Part shown: piece by piece, positions 32,739-41,261 of the stretch | Layout: every line of letters starts with the position of its first letter | Numbering within the stretch: the stretch's first letter is position 1 | Source of the DNA: Acidobacteriota bacterium | GTDB taxonomy: Bacteria > Acidobacteriota > Blastocatellia > UBA7656 | NCBI GenBank assembly: GCA_016201275.1 | Contig: JACQDB010000047.1 | Location: forward strand, 1-51,390 | Length of the DNA: 51,390 nt | Direction: 5' to 3' | Position numbers and translations under genes: made by a program | Notes under the pieces: generated by a model | Database searches by the model: none | What the model saw: the letters and a program-made list of their open reading frames with translations, nothing else | Told to the model about the DNA's origin: nothing

Positions 32739-33629
32739 ATGGCCTTAGTTGAACTTCGTAGAGCGGAAAATGTCGGCGGCGATTTTTTCGTTGACTCGAC
32801 CTGCATAGATTGCGACCTGTGTCGTCAGATTGCCCCTGAGACGTTTGCCCGCGCCGGTGAGCAATCGGCGGTTCATGGGCAACCGACGAATGCCGAAATG
32901 GAATTCGCGGCTCTCAAAGCGTTAATCAGTTGCCCGACCTCTTCGATAGGCACGATTGCACGCCACGACACCAAAGCGGCTGTGGCAGCCTATCCTGAGT
33001 CTTTGAGCGAAAATATTTTCTTCTGCGGCTTTGCATCCGAAGCGTCTTACGGGGCTTCGAGTTATTTCATCAAACGCGAGGTCGGCAATATCCTGGTAGA
33101 TTCGCCGCGCTTCGCCAAACCGCTCGCCCGCCGCCTGCACGAATTGGGCGGCGTCAAATTGATGTTCTTAACTCACCGCGATGATGTCGCCGATCATGAA
33201 AAATGGGCGGCGGAGTTTCACTGCGAACGCTTGATGCACTGCGACGACGCAGGGCGTTCCACCCAAGACCTTGAACGGGTCATCAGTGGCCACGAAGCGG
33301 TCGCTTTCGATGATGAAGTGCTGTTGATTCCCACGCCGGGACATACACGCGGACATACCGTCCTGCTCTATCAAAAACGCTTTCTGTTTGCTGGCGATCA
33401 TCTGTGGTGGTCGCCGAATTACCAGTCGTTACACGCTTCGGCCAATGTCTGCTGGTACAACTGGAACGAACAGACGCGCTCTATGGAACGGCTGTTGGAT
33501 TATGAATTCGAGTGGTTGTTGCCCGGTCACGGTCGCCGCTTTCACGCCGATAAATCGGAGATGCGCCGACATTTGATGGAGTGCATAACGCAAATGAAAG
33601 CCCATTCGCATTATGCACCTTGGTTATAA
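32739..33629 (+). CDS. Ferredoxin-metallo-beta-lactamase fusion protein
   Basis: This 296-aa protein joins two modules. Residues about 1-75 form a single-cluster ferredoxin: Cys22, Cys25, Cys28 (TCIDCDLCRQIAPETF) and Cys65 (ISCPTSS), the pattern of a [4Fe-4S] or [3Fe-4S] cluster. Residues about 85-296 form a metallo-beta-lactamase fold with THRDDVADH (His, Asp, His ligands), PTPGHTRGHTV, LFAGDHLWW and LLPGHGRRF. The fusion suggests a redox-linked hydrolase or sensor. The ATG at 32739 matches the start of the ferredoxin; an in-frame ATG at 32694 only adds 15 unlikely residues. Neighbours give no pathway. Confidence 0.88.
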   Translation: MALVELRRAENVGGDFFVDSTCIDCDLCRQIAPETFARAGEQSAVHGQPTNAEMEFAALKALISCPTSSIGTIARHDTKAAVAAYPESLSENIFFCGFASEASYGASSYFIKREVGNILVDSPRFAKPLARRLHELGGVKLMFLTHRDDVADHEKWAAEFHCERLMHCDDAGRSTQDLERVISGHEAVAFDDEVLLIPTPGHTRGHTVLLYQKRFLFAGDHLWWSPNYQSLHASANVCWYNWNEQTRSMERLLDYEFEWLLPGHGRRFHADKSEMRRHLMECITQMKAHSHYAPWL

Positions 33630-33642
33630 AAATTCCGCTACC

Positions 33643-36327
33643 TTATGGCTTCGCGCCGCCCAGCAGTATCGAATTGAAAATTAGCTTGAAAGTTCCCCAA
33701 GTCTGGCCGCGATGTTGTGGGCGAAAGCCGAATAAAACCACGCGGCCTTTGCCTAACGTCACATCCACCAGCGCCGATTTTCCGGCGACGTAGGGCGCTC
33801 CCAACAGCCAGCCCGAACGCAGCGGATTGCTGTCAACGTAGCGAGCGACTGAACGAGCGCGAGTCGTATCGGTAATCTCAAACGCCAGCGCACGAACCTG
33901 CGGCGCACGCGGTCTTGAATTCTCTTGCGCGTTGCGATTGGCATCGGGCATGTCGTCAAAACCGCCGCGTCGTCCGGCGACAAAATAGAGATCAGCTTCC
34001 TGCGGCATTCCGTAAGCGATGGGACTTGAAGTATCTATGACGGCGCGAAAGATGGAACCGGGCGCATAGAATTGATCGCTCGCTAAATTCGCCAGCACGT
34101 TCTTTACCGGCAAATCGAATTTCGTCATGGCAAGCTCCGAAGACGAATCGAAGCAGATCAACACGCCGCCCGCTTCGACAAAGGCTTTGAGGTTTGCCAC
34201 GCCTTCTTCGCCTATGCCGTCGGTGTATGCGTCAGGATAGGAACCCGGACGATTGCCTTGAATGATTTGATTCATATTCATGTCGGGCAAAATGATGACA
34301 TCGAATTTATCTTTGAGATGGCCAGCGCGAAGGTCTGCATCAAGAGCGCTCTTGTAATCAAACTTGAACTGCTCTAACACCCAGCGCGTCCAGCCTTCAT
34401 CCATCGAACCCGTCGCCGATTTATAGAGCGCCAGACGCGGCGGCGCAGCGATTTCTTCCATCGCAGACGAATCAACCTTGTCATTTTTTATCGGCTTTTT
34501 GCCGGGCTTTTGTTTGCCTTTACTACGTGATGGGGTTGGAGGATTCAATGATTTAAAAAATAAAGAACCAGCAGGAAAGGTATGATTCTTAATGTTCAAT
34601 TCTCTGCTTAGTCTATAAATCGTTCCCTTCTTCGGGTTGAAAGATTCATTGAGTGCTAAGTAAGCAAAATTAGAATTAGGTGATAGGTAGTCCCCCGTTG
34701 CATCTTCCACAATTTGCATTTCTTCATAAAAATGCTTTTTCGGTGATTGGTTAAGTTCTAGCTTTTCTAACTGAGCATCGAACAGCTTGCCTGCTTCAAC
34801 GTAATTCACGCCCATCTGCATAGGCAAAGTCCAGCCTGCGACATCGTAAGGCGGTTCGGCGGGGCCGCCGGGATAGACTCGGCGATCCGGGTATTTCTGC
34901 GCTTCAAACAAACATTTCACGTTGGCGCGATACGGTTGCGCGAGCAAGACCACATAACTTCCCGCGCCGTATTTTTTGCCGTCAATTTCAAAATTGCTTT
35001 TGGCGCGGTGAACTTCAACGCCTTGCTGCAATAAAATTTCAAGCATCTTGTCGGCGGTCGGTTTATCGAGTTGTTCGGCAGGCACGATGTAGGCAAAAGG
35101 CGCGTCGGTCTTCCCTGCTTCGATGGCTCGCGCCGCTACGTTGACGAAATTGGTCAACAACTCATCGTGATGCAAAGCGGCTTCTTCCAAAGCCGTGCGC
35201 GTGGTTATCAATTCCATATCCATGATGTCGCGCATACGCCAAACGCCGCCTTCCCACACCGATGGGAAATTGGTCGCCGCCTGCAAAGGGTCTGGCAAAC
35301 CTCTGGTCGGCGAACGCAACTGCTCACGTTTAATTTCGATAGGTGTAGCAATCCGCACCGATGCCGCTTCGGTCAAAATTCCAATCGCGTTGTGATAATA
35401 CGGCGCGCTTCGCAAGCCGCCGTGCCACCACGTATCATAGGTCGAATTGGTGACGATACCTTGGTATCCGGCAGCCATCAACTTGGTCGCCATGCGATAA
35501 CCGATAGCGCCGACTTGCCGCAAAATCAACGGGTCTATATTGGGATTGGACGGATCAAAGAACGGCGGCACGCACATACGGGAACCGTTCGAGCCTTGTT
35601 GATGCACATCGTAAACGATTTCCGGAAACCACTCCTGCCAGAATAATTTTGACAACATCTGGGTTTCAACCTGCGTCAACATAAACCAGTCGCGGTTGTT
35701 GTCGTGTCCAGTGTAGTGATGATAAAGCTCCGGCGGGGCAGTGCCTTCGTACTGCGTACCCAGCGTTTTCTGATACCAGTGCGAAACAATATCTATGCCG
35801 TCGGGATTAACGGACGGAACCAAAATCAACACGACTTTATCGAGCATCTCCTGCGTGGCTTTTGAATCATCACTCGCCAAACGATATGCCAACGCCATAG
35901 CCATCTGCGACGCGACGATTTCCGTCGAGTGAATCGAGCAGGTGATGGCGACGATAGCCGGTGTCTCGCTGATTAATTTGTCGCGTTCGGCATCCGTGGC
36001 CATCAAGCGCGGGTCTGCAAGTTTGCGTTGATTCGCCTGAATTTTCGCCAGATTTTTAATATTCGCTTCGGAAGAAATAAAGGCAACGAGGAAGGGGCGC
36101 TGCAAAGTTGATGGCCCCAACTCGCGCACTTCAACGCGCGCGGATGAAGCATCGAGTTTTTTAAAGTAACTATTAATCTGCGCCCAATCGGCGAGCTTGC
36201 GATCATCAGCAGGACTGAAGCCGAGAACGTCAAAAGGCTTCGCTACGTTTTGCGCCTGTACCGCCGCAACCAAGGGTAAAGCAAATAGAAAAGCAACAAG
36301 CAAAAGAAGGAGAAAACGCTTTATCAT
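33643..36327 (-). CDS. Secreted M14-family zinc carboxypeptidase
   Basis: This 894-aa protein has a signal peptide (about 1-26). The peptidase domain (about 45-400) carries the zinc site His133-x-x-Glu136 (CSIHSTEIVAS) and His242 (VYDVHQQG), NPDG, GHDNNRDWF and the catalytic Glu in GILTEAAS. The C-terminal half resembles a class I glutamine-amidotransferase-like fold with a beta-sandwich end (GVANLKAFVEAGGVLICFDSS in part: FVEAGGVLICFDSS). A Lys/Pro-rich linker (PPTPSRSKGKQKPGKKP) lies near 625-645. Codons around 34530-34780 are markedly AT-rich compared with the rest of the gene. It probably degrades peptides in the periplasm or outside. Confidence 0.9.
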   Translation of the reverse strand: MIKRFLLLLLVAFLFALPLVAAVQAQNVAKPFDVLGFSPADDRKLADWAQINSYFKKLDASSARVEVRELGPSTLQRPFLVAFISSEANIKNLAKIQANQRKLADPRLMATDAERDKLISETPAIVAITCSIHSTEIVASQMAMALAYRLASDDSKATQEMLDKVVLILVPSVNPDGIDIVSHWYQKTLGTQYEGTAPPELYHHYTGHDNNRDWFMLTQVETQMLSKLFWQEWFPEIVYDVHQQGSNGSRMCVPPFFDPSNPNIDPLILRQVGAIGYRMATKLMAAGYQGIVTNSTYDTWWHGGLRSAPYYHNAIGILTEAASVRIATPIEIKREQLRSPTRGLPDPLQAATNFPSVWEGGVWRMRDIMDMELITTRTALEEAALHHDELLTNFVNVAARAIEAGKTDAPFAYIVPAEQLDKPTADKMLEILLQQGVEVHRAKSNFEIDGKKYGAGSYVVLLAQPYRANVKCLFEAQKYPDRRVYPGGPAEPPYDVAGWTLPMQMGVNYVEAGKLFDAQLEKLELNQSPKKHFYEEMQIVEDATGDYLSPNSNFAYLALNESFNPKKGTIYRLSRELNIKNHTFPAGSLFFKSLNPPTPSRSKGKQKPGKKPIKNDKVDSSAMEEIAAPPRLALYKSATGSMDEGWTRWVLEQFKFDYKSALDADLRAGHLKDKFDVIILPDMNMNQIIQGNRPGSYPDAYTDGIGEEGVANLKAFVEAGGVLICFDSSSELAMTKFDLPVKNVLANLASDQFYAPGSIFRAVIDTSSPIAYGMPQEADLYFVAGRRGGFDDMPDANRNAQENSRPRAPQVRALAFEITDTTRARSVARYVDSNPLRSGWLLGAPYVAGKSALVDVTLGKGRVVLFGFRPQHRGQTWGTFKLIFNSILLGGAKP

Positions 36328-36472
36328 GAAAACTCGAAACCTTTCTTGATGAATAGCGAAGAACGCACTGGCCACTGGTTTAAGGCGGCGCTATCTTATT
36401 GCTTTCGGGTGTGACATTCAAGTTTGGTGAAAGCAAAAATGAGGTCGTGGAGAAGTGGATTAATATTGAGAA

Positions 36473-36506
36473 GGTCGCTGGCATTTTCAGGCCAGCGACC
36501 TTTTTT
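36473..36506. terminator. Hairpin terminator after the beta-helix gene
   Basis: The 10-bp stem GGTCGCTGGC / GCCAGCGACC has an 8-nt loop, with TTTTTT on the plus side. It lies directly after the stop of the minus-strand beta-helix gene and could end transcripts from either side. Confidence 0.7.
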
Positions 36507-36512
36507 GGCGGT

Positions 36513-38504
36513 TTAGAAACGCGTCACTTTTATCGTCAGCGCCTGCGTATCGCTAGCCGCAGGTGCTTGACTATCGCGCAAGCTAACCACAAAACTCCAA
36601 GTGCCTTTCTTTACGGGCGTGCCGCTGATGATGCCGGTCGCGCTGTTGAGCGTCAACCCCTTTGGCAAACTCCCTGACGCAAGCGCCCAGAGGTAAGGCG
36701 CGACGCCATCGCTTGCCGCAAGCGTTTGACGGTAAGCGACACCGACTTTGCCATTCGGTAAACTGGTCGTGGTGATATTCGGGGGCGCAGTCGGAGGCGC
36801 ATTGATGCTTACGGTAAATTGTCTGGTGTTCGTATCGGCTGGCGTTTGCGAATCATTAACGCGAATCGTAAAGGTGAAACTTCCGGCGGTCGCAGGCGTG
36901 CCGCTGATGACGCCCGATGCCGCATTCAAGGTCAATCCGTTGGGCAAATTTCCGGCAACCAACGACCAGCCATAAGGCGTGAGGCCGCCGCTTGCCGCCA
37001 GCGTCGCAGCATAAGCCGCGTTCACCGCGCCGCCAGGCAAACTCGTTGTCGTAATCGCTATGGGCGCAGGCGTCGAAGAGCCGCGCTCAAATGCACCGAT
37101 GTCTAAAGCGCCGCTTGTCGGGCGGTCTTGCCCACCTTGATGCTTCACATACTGGCGCAGCAAATTATTCGAGGCCGCCGCATACGGATGCAGCAACGTC
37201 CCCGCATTGACGCAACTTGACGCCGCTGCGAGTGTGAAATTCTGTCCCGCTTCATCAACGAAACCGGGCGATGAACCGAGCACCGAAGTGCCGTCGTTAT
37301 TGATCGTGCCAGTCATGGCGCTGAACGAATTGACGAACCCCGGCTTGAACCAGTTGTGCGTCAAATTCAAAACGCCGGTGTCATCAACGAGCGACAAAGT
37401 ATTTCCCGCCGCCGTCACATAAACGATGTTGTTGCGAAAATCACAACTCTCTTCGTTGCTCGACAAACGCAAGATGGTTGTGCGATCCGTGCGCGTCGAG
37501 ACGATGGTGTTGTTGTAAAAATAGAGCGTGCCTTTGCGATAATTCGCCGTCGTGCCGCTGTCGCCGCCGTAGTGAGCAATTTGCCGGTTGCCTGCCGCTG
37601 CCGGTTCAATCAATACATTGCCATAGACAAAAGCTTCACGATAACGCGGCTCGTTGCGAATCAACACGCTGTCTTCGCCATCCACCAAGTCGAGTTGGCG
37701 ATTGCCACTTTCGATCCAGTTGTAGCGCACGATGAGTCCGGCGGAGCGGTCTTTCAAATTGTTGCCCAGGCATCCGGCGCGCAGCGGGCCAAAGCGATTA
37801 TACTGAAAAGTGATGCCGATAACGGCAGTGTAGTTGTTGTGTTCATAGATGCTGTTGACAATGCCATTGTCATAAATGTAGTTGCCTTCAACGAGAAAGT
37901 GGCGCGACGCCAGCGCATCGCTTGACGCGACAAAAAAGCCGTTGCCGCAATCGTGCATGATACAGTTGCGAATGATGATGTTTTCGCCCTTTTCCACATA
38001 AATAGCCGAAGCGTTGTTCACATAAGTTTTCACTGTGCCATCAGCGGCGGTGAAGGTATAAGGCGGACGGGCGCTGCGTATCTCCAGATTTTCTATGGTG
38101 ATGAATTGCGGCACGGTGTCGGGCGGATTGTTTGCGCCGCCGATTTTGATGACGCCGCGTTCCTGATTCCAGTAATTCAACGCCGTGCGCGTGGTTGCAT
38201 TGTTGCCGTCAATGAGGGGAAGCTCGCCGTTTGGCCCGGCGACGCCGCGCACCGTGATAGGCGCGCTTGCCGTGCCTTGCCGACACAGCACCCATTTTTC
38301 CTGATACGGCGTCGAGCGCCAGTAAATCAACACCGTGTCGCCGGCCTGCAACGCTTCCCAAGGCACCGCGCCTATCGAGGCGTAAGGTTTATTGGGGCCG
38401 ACTTCATAAACCGTTGGCGCAAGGCTTGCGGTCGAACGAGCGGCAAAAAAAGCGAGCGACAAAATCAGCAGAGCAAATAGAAAAAGCGCAGAAGTTTTCT
38501 TCAC
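36513..38504 (-). CDS. Secreted right-handed beta-helix protein with putative Ig domains
   Basis: This 663-aa exported protein has a signal peptide (KKTSALFLFALLILSLAFFA in part). Residues about 45-440 show the repeated short-strand pattern of right-handed beta-helix polysaccharide-active proteins (ITIENLEIRSA, IIIRNCIMHDCGNGFFV, FLVEGNYIYDNGI, FVYGNVLIEP, LYFYNNTIVST). Two He_PIG-like domains follow (about 480-570 and 580-663), each ending GxxSGTPxxxGxxxFxxxxxDSQxP. GTG at 38504 has GAGGAG at 9-nt spacing, whereas the ATG at 38513 directly abuts it, so GTG is the better start. Likely role: carbohydrate binding or cleavage at the surface; no catalytic residues can be assigned. Confidence 0.87.
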   Translation of the reverse strand: MKKTSALFLFALLILSLAFFAARSTASLAPTVYEVGPNKPYASIGAVPWEALQAGDTVLIYWRSTPYQEKWVLCRQGTASAPITVRGVAGPNGELPLIDGNNATTRTALNYWNQERGVIKIGGANNPPDTVPQFITIENLEIRSARPPYTFTAADGTVKTYVNNASAIYVEKGENIIIRNCIMHDCGNGFFVASSDALASRHFLVEGNYIYDNGIVNSIYEHNNYTAVIGITFQYNRFGPLRAGCLGNNLKDRSAGLIVRYNWIESGNRQLDLVDGEDSVLIRNEPRYREAFVYGNVLIEPAAAGNRQIAHYGGDSGTTANYRKGTLYFYNNTIVSTRTDRTTILRLSSNEESCDFRNNIVYVTAAGNTLSLVDDTGVLNLTHNWFKPGFVNSFSAMTGTINNDGTSVLGSSPGFVDEAGQNFTLAAASSCVNAGTLLHPYAAASNNLLRQYVKHQGGQDRPTSGALDIGAFERGSSTPAPIAITTTSLPGGAVNAAYAATLAASGGLTPYGWSLVAGNLPNGLTLNAASGVISGTPATAGSFTFTIRVNDSQTPADTNTRQFTVSINAPPTAPPNITTTSLPNGKVGVAYRQTLAASDGVAPYLWALASGSLPKGLTLNSATGIISGTPVKKGTWSFVVSLRDSQAPAASDTQALTIKVTRF

Positions 38505-38899
38505 GATAATCATCTCCTCGAACAGACATCGGGCAACGAGACCGGTAAACAACAAACCTGGTGAAGAAGAATGCTGTGAGATGGATTGAGACAACGCGGG
38601 GACAGTGCCACAACGCCAATCGCTTTTCGCCTGGTGAGGAACTGGCTGGCGTGGATTGTACCAGAACGAAGGCGACAGGCAATAGAAAACTGTTTGGGGA
38701 AACGGAACGCGCTGTCACCCCGTTGAGCAGCGGCCTCGGATCGCAAGGTCGGCGGTCAAAGACCGCTGCTCAACGGGGAAAAATGGATTTTATTTTCTTC
38801 CTCTACCTCCGATGTTGCGGATGACAGGTCGCCGTTTATTTGATACCCTAGCGGCTTCTTCAATGCAGTCCATTTCACGTATCGAGGTGCAGTCTTCGA
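38505..38899. repeat. Intergenic region with a 16-bp MITE-core hairpin (38718-38778)
   Basis: Within this 395-bp gap, CCCCGTTGAGCAGCGG (38718-38733) and its exact complement (38763-38778) flank 29 bp containing GGTCGGCGGTCAAAGA. It resembles the MITE core without the GAGCGGTTT ends or TA borders. The rest holds the divergent promoters of the beta-helix gene and plsC. Confidence 0.7.
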
Positions 38900-39661
38900 A
38901 TGCTGGCGAAACTTCGCGGTCTCTTTCTGGTCACCTTCTGGTTCACTGCCATAGCCTTGGGCGGACCGTTTCTGATTCTGGCTTGTTACCTCACGAAAAA
39001 TGAAAACGCCATCTTTGCGCCGGTGCGACTGTTTGTCAAAATCGGCCTGGCCTTGGTTGGCGTGAGGGTTGAAGTAAAAGGTCTGGAACATCTGGACGCG
39101 CAGCAAGCCTACATCTTTGCGCCCAATCATCAGAGCTTCATCGAAGTGCCGCTGTTTCTCACGTACCTGGGGCGCAATCCCGGCTACCTGGCAAAAAAAG
39201 AGGTCTTCAAATATCCGGTCTTCGGCCCCGGCATACGCATGATGGGCGTCATTCCGGTGGATCGCAGCAATTCGGTTTTAGCCGTAGAGAGCGCCAAACG
39301 GGCTACGGAAAAACTGCGACGCGGCAAATCCTACATGGTTTACCCGGAAGGCACGCGCTCGAAAGACGGGCAGTTGCTGCCGTTCAAAAAAGGCGCGTTT
39401 ATGATGGCAATTGAAGCAGGCGTGCCGGTCGTACCGGTGACGGTGTCGGGGGCGACCAAAATCATGCCGAAAGGCGCATTCAAAGTCTTTCCGTCAACCG
39501 TTCACATCATCATTCATGAACCGCTGAGTACCACTGGCTATGCCAGAGACAACGTCAACGAGTTGATGCAACGCACCCGCGAGAAAATTTATTCGGCGTT
39601 GAGCGATGAGGAACGGGCGACCCGGGATGCCAATCAAAAAGGAGCGATGACAAACGCCTGA
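38900..39661 (+). CDS. plsC: 1-acyl-sn-glycerol-3-phosphate acyltransferase-like (PlsC)
   Basis: This 253-aa membrane-associated enzyme should acylate lysophosphatidic acid to phosphatidic acid. An N-terminal hydrophobic segment (about 8-31) anchors it. Motif I reads NHQSFIE, so the catalytic histidine (His77) is followed at +5 by Glu82 where nearly all family members have Asp (HX4D). Motif III is YPEGTRS (148-154), motif II is the basic IPVDRSN region, and motif IV is VPVVPVTVSG. The substrate could also be another lysolipid. It is followed 42 bp later by the DUF433 antitoxin gene, which has its own AGGAGG site. Confidence 0.9.
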   Translation: MLAKLRGLFLVTFWFTAIALGGPFLILACYLTKNENAIFAPVRLFVKIGLALVGVRVEVKGLEHLDAQQAYIFAPNHQSFIEVPLFLTYLGRNPGYLAKKEVFKYPVFGPGIRMMGVIPVDRSNSVLAVESAKRATEKLRRGKSYMVYPEGTRSKDGQLLPFKKGAFMMAIEAGVPVVPVTVSGATKIMPKGAFKVFPSTVHIIIHEPLSTTGYARDNVNELMQRTREKIYSALSDEERATRDANQKGAMTNA

Positions 39662-39703
39662 TGATATAATCAACGCGCACACCCAATCACAGGAGGTAGC
39701 TTG

Positions 39704-39934
39704 ATGAAATCCATCCATCATCTGATCGTAAGTGACCCGGAAATTCTCAGCGGTATGCCGGTCTTCAAAGGCACACGAGTGCCTGCCAGAACACTGTTTG
39801 ATTATCTGGAAGCGGGCAACAGTATTGATGATTTTCTGGATGACTTTCCAACCGTGAAGCGCGAACAAGCCGTAGAATTGCTGGCCATCGTGCGTGACAA
39901 TTTACTGGCGGAAAATTATGAGAGTGCTGCTTGA
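39704..39934 (+). CDS. DUF433 antitoxin
   Basis: This 76-aa protein matches DUF433 (VapB45-like antitoxins): VSDPEILSGMPVFKGTRVPARTLFDYLEAG followed by SIDDFLDDFPTVKREQA is the family hallmark, here quoted in two short parts (GMPVFKGTRVPARTLFDYL; DFLDDFPTVKREQA). The helix-turn-helix should bind the operator. AGGAGG sits 7 nt before the ATG at 39704. The gene overlaps the toxin gene by 17 bp, the usual coupling of toxin-antitoxin pairs. Confidence 0.92.
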   Translation: MKSIHHLIVSDPEILSGMPVFKGTRVPARTLFDYLEAGNSIDDFLDDFPTVKREQAVELLAIVRDNLLAENYESAA

Positions 39935-40235
39935 TGAATGTTTGCCCAGAAAACTGAAGCGCGAACTTTCGCAACACCAGGTTGTAACCGTCCCGGAAGC
40001 AGGCTGGGCGAGCCGAAAGAATGGCGACCTCCTGCGTCTTGCTGAAATCAGTTTCGATGTTTTCATCACGATTGATCAAAACATTCCTTCGCAACAAAAC
40101 CTTGCGAGTTTTAATTTGGCATTTATTGTTCTGCTGGCCGCCAACAATCAGTTGGATACGCTGAAACCGCTCATGCCAAAAGTCGTTCAAGCATTATTCT
40201 CCATTCAACCGGGCGATGTCATTGTGGTTTCTTAA
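39918..40235 (+). CDS. DUF5615 PIN-like toxin
   Basis: This 105-aa protein begins MRVLLDECLPRKLKREL, the DUF5615 signature: the first acidic residues of a PIN-like ribonuclease active site (Asp6, Glu7). A second acidic group follows in RLAEISFDVFITIDQN. DUF5615 proteins pair with DUF433 antitoxins as the overlapping gene here. The ATG at 39918 is preferred over an ATG at 39894, as homologues start with the LLDE strand. Its stop codon abuts a remnant of the cupin gene on the opposite strand. Confidence 0.9.
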   Translation: MRVLLDECLPRKLKRELSQHQVVTVPEAGWASRKNGDLLRLAEISFDVFITIDQNIPSQQNLASFNLAFIVLLAANNQLDTLKPLMPKVVQALFSIQPGDVIVVS

Positions 40236-40321
40236 TCCGCATCGTAACGCACGGCGGGGCTGCCTGCCGGATAAAACACGCCAAGCAAACGCAACTCGCG
40301 GTCGCCAGCGTTTTCGATGCA
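40236..40321 (-). pseudogene. Duplicated 3' end of the bicupin gene (86-bp direct repeat, left)
   Basis: These 86 bp match 41266-41351, the last codons of the bicupin gene, with three differences near one end. On the minus strand it encodes GDRELRLLGVFYPAGSPAVRYDAD then TAA (shown here in part: LLGVFYPAGSPAVRYDA). The copy has no upstream coding sequence. With the intact gene end it brackets the retropepsin/DUF5678 pair as direct repeats 1030 bp apart. From 40322 to 40434 nothing else is recognisable. Confidence 0.85.
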
Positions 40322-40434
40322 AGAGAGCCGTTGATTCGATAAAAATGCAAACCTGAGTGAGGTTGGCGGGGGCAGTTTGATTCAGCGTTGCGTGCAGCAG
40401 AAGCCGCTCCCATCAGATCGCGGACACTAACTGC

Positions 40435-40869
40435 TCACCTTTCTTCAATCGTGTAATAGTGCCTTGGTCGCAGCAGGCAAACCACGTCTGAAGGGCGGTC
40501 AACCATCACCGCAAACAAATCCAGAATGTCCCGCCCCAACACACTGATGTCGAGTGCTGTTGTCGCGGTGACAGCGGTGAACTTGCCCCGAAAAGAGAGG
40601 GGTTCTCCCGTATCACGAAGGAAGCGAATCCGGGTCTCGATGACTACCGAATCAACCGTACCGCCAAGTCCGCCGATGGCTTCTTGAGTCCGCATCGGCG
40701 TCAGGCCAAGACTGCTGAACACTGCCTCATTCAAAACCGTTCGGTCAGCGCCGGTGTCCACCAGAAATTCTACCAATTCCCAGGAGCCGTTTACGGTTTG
40801 GATGTCGCCGACCAGCAGCGGTCGCAGAATTCCATCATCGCACCATGACCATTTCCCATTGATTTGCAT
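40435..40869 (-). CDS. Retropepsin-like aspartic protease, second copy
   Basis: This 144-aa protein has the catalytic LVDTGADRTVLNEAVFSSLG with the Asp-Thr-Gly triad at about 37-39, a flap-like glycine-rich AIGGLGGTVDS, and SVLGRDILDLF as the second signature. The ATG at 40869 overlaps the DUF5678-like gene end by 35 bp; an ATG at 40917 would overlap by 83 bp. Its length equals that of the protease at 29473-29907, but sequence identity is low, so the two pairs are not recent duplicates. No signal peptide is present. Confidence 0.8.
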   Translation of the reverse strand: MQINGKWSWCDDGILRPLLVGDIQTVNGSWELVEFLVDTGADRTVLNEAVFSSLGLTPMRTQEAIGGLGGTVDSVVIETRIRFLRDTGEPLSFRGKFTAVTATTALDISVLGRDILDLFAVMVDRPSDVVCLLRPRHYYTIEER

Positions 40870-41155
40870 AGACACGCGCCAACTTTTTCTCGTAGATGTA
40901 GCGGACGATTCTGCCATCGTCTTCGGGATGCGCGGCTTTCGCCTGTGCGGCTACCTCTTTGGAGGTATCGGCGACGAATAATTCTTGACCGGCAACACAA
41001 AAGAACTTGCCGCGATAGTGCGTATAAATTTCCGCAGCGTGTTGCTCCAACCACGCCAGGTTACGTTGATAGCGTTGCTGTCGCAGCCGGGTTTCAGTAC
41101 CGTCTTCCAGATCGGTACTCTCTTCCATGACGATATCTATGTTTTGCAATGCCAT
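40835..41155 (-). CDS. DUF5678-type protein coupled to retropepsin
   Basis: This 106-aa protein has NLAWLEQHAAEIYTHYRGKFF followed by CVAGQELFVADTSKEVAAQAKAAHPEDDG and IVRYIYEKKLARVYA. This matches the DUF5678 layout of the 28886-29479 protein (helix, G-K/T-W/F strand, beta-hairpin, E-V-x-x-A helix). GGAGG lies 6 nt before the ATG at 41155. The gene is upstream of, and overlaps, the protease gene, the same order as at the other locus. A role as specific partner or substrate of the protease is inferred from this repeated order. Confidence 0.75.
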   Translation of the reverse strand: MALQNIDIVMEESTDLEDGTETRLRQQRYQRNLAWLEQHAAEIYTHYRGKFFCVAGQELFVADTSKEVAAQAKAAHPEDDGRIVRYIYEKKLARVYANQWEMVMVR

Positions 41156-41261
41156 CGTTGACCTCCACAGCCAAACTTATCATGACTTCCCGTTCTCTGC
41201 GAAATCAGTCGCGAGCATCAGGCTTTCATTTCCCCATCGAACATCCCGCGAACGGAAAGTT

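Noticed and set aside
36399-36677. Open frame on the plus strand near the hairpin terminator
   Set aside because: It crosses the terminator hairpin and runs antisense to the beta-helix gene.
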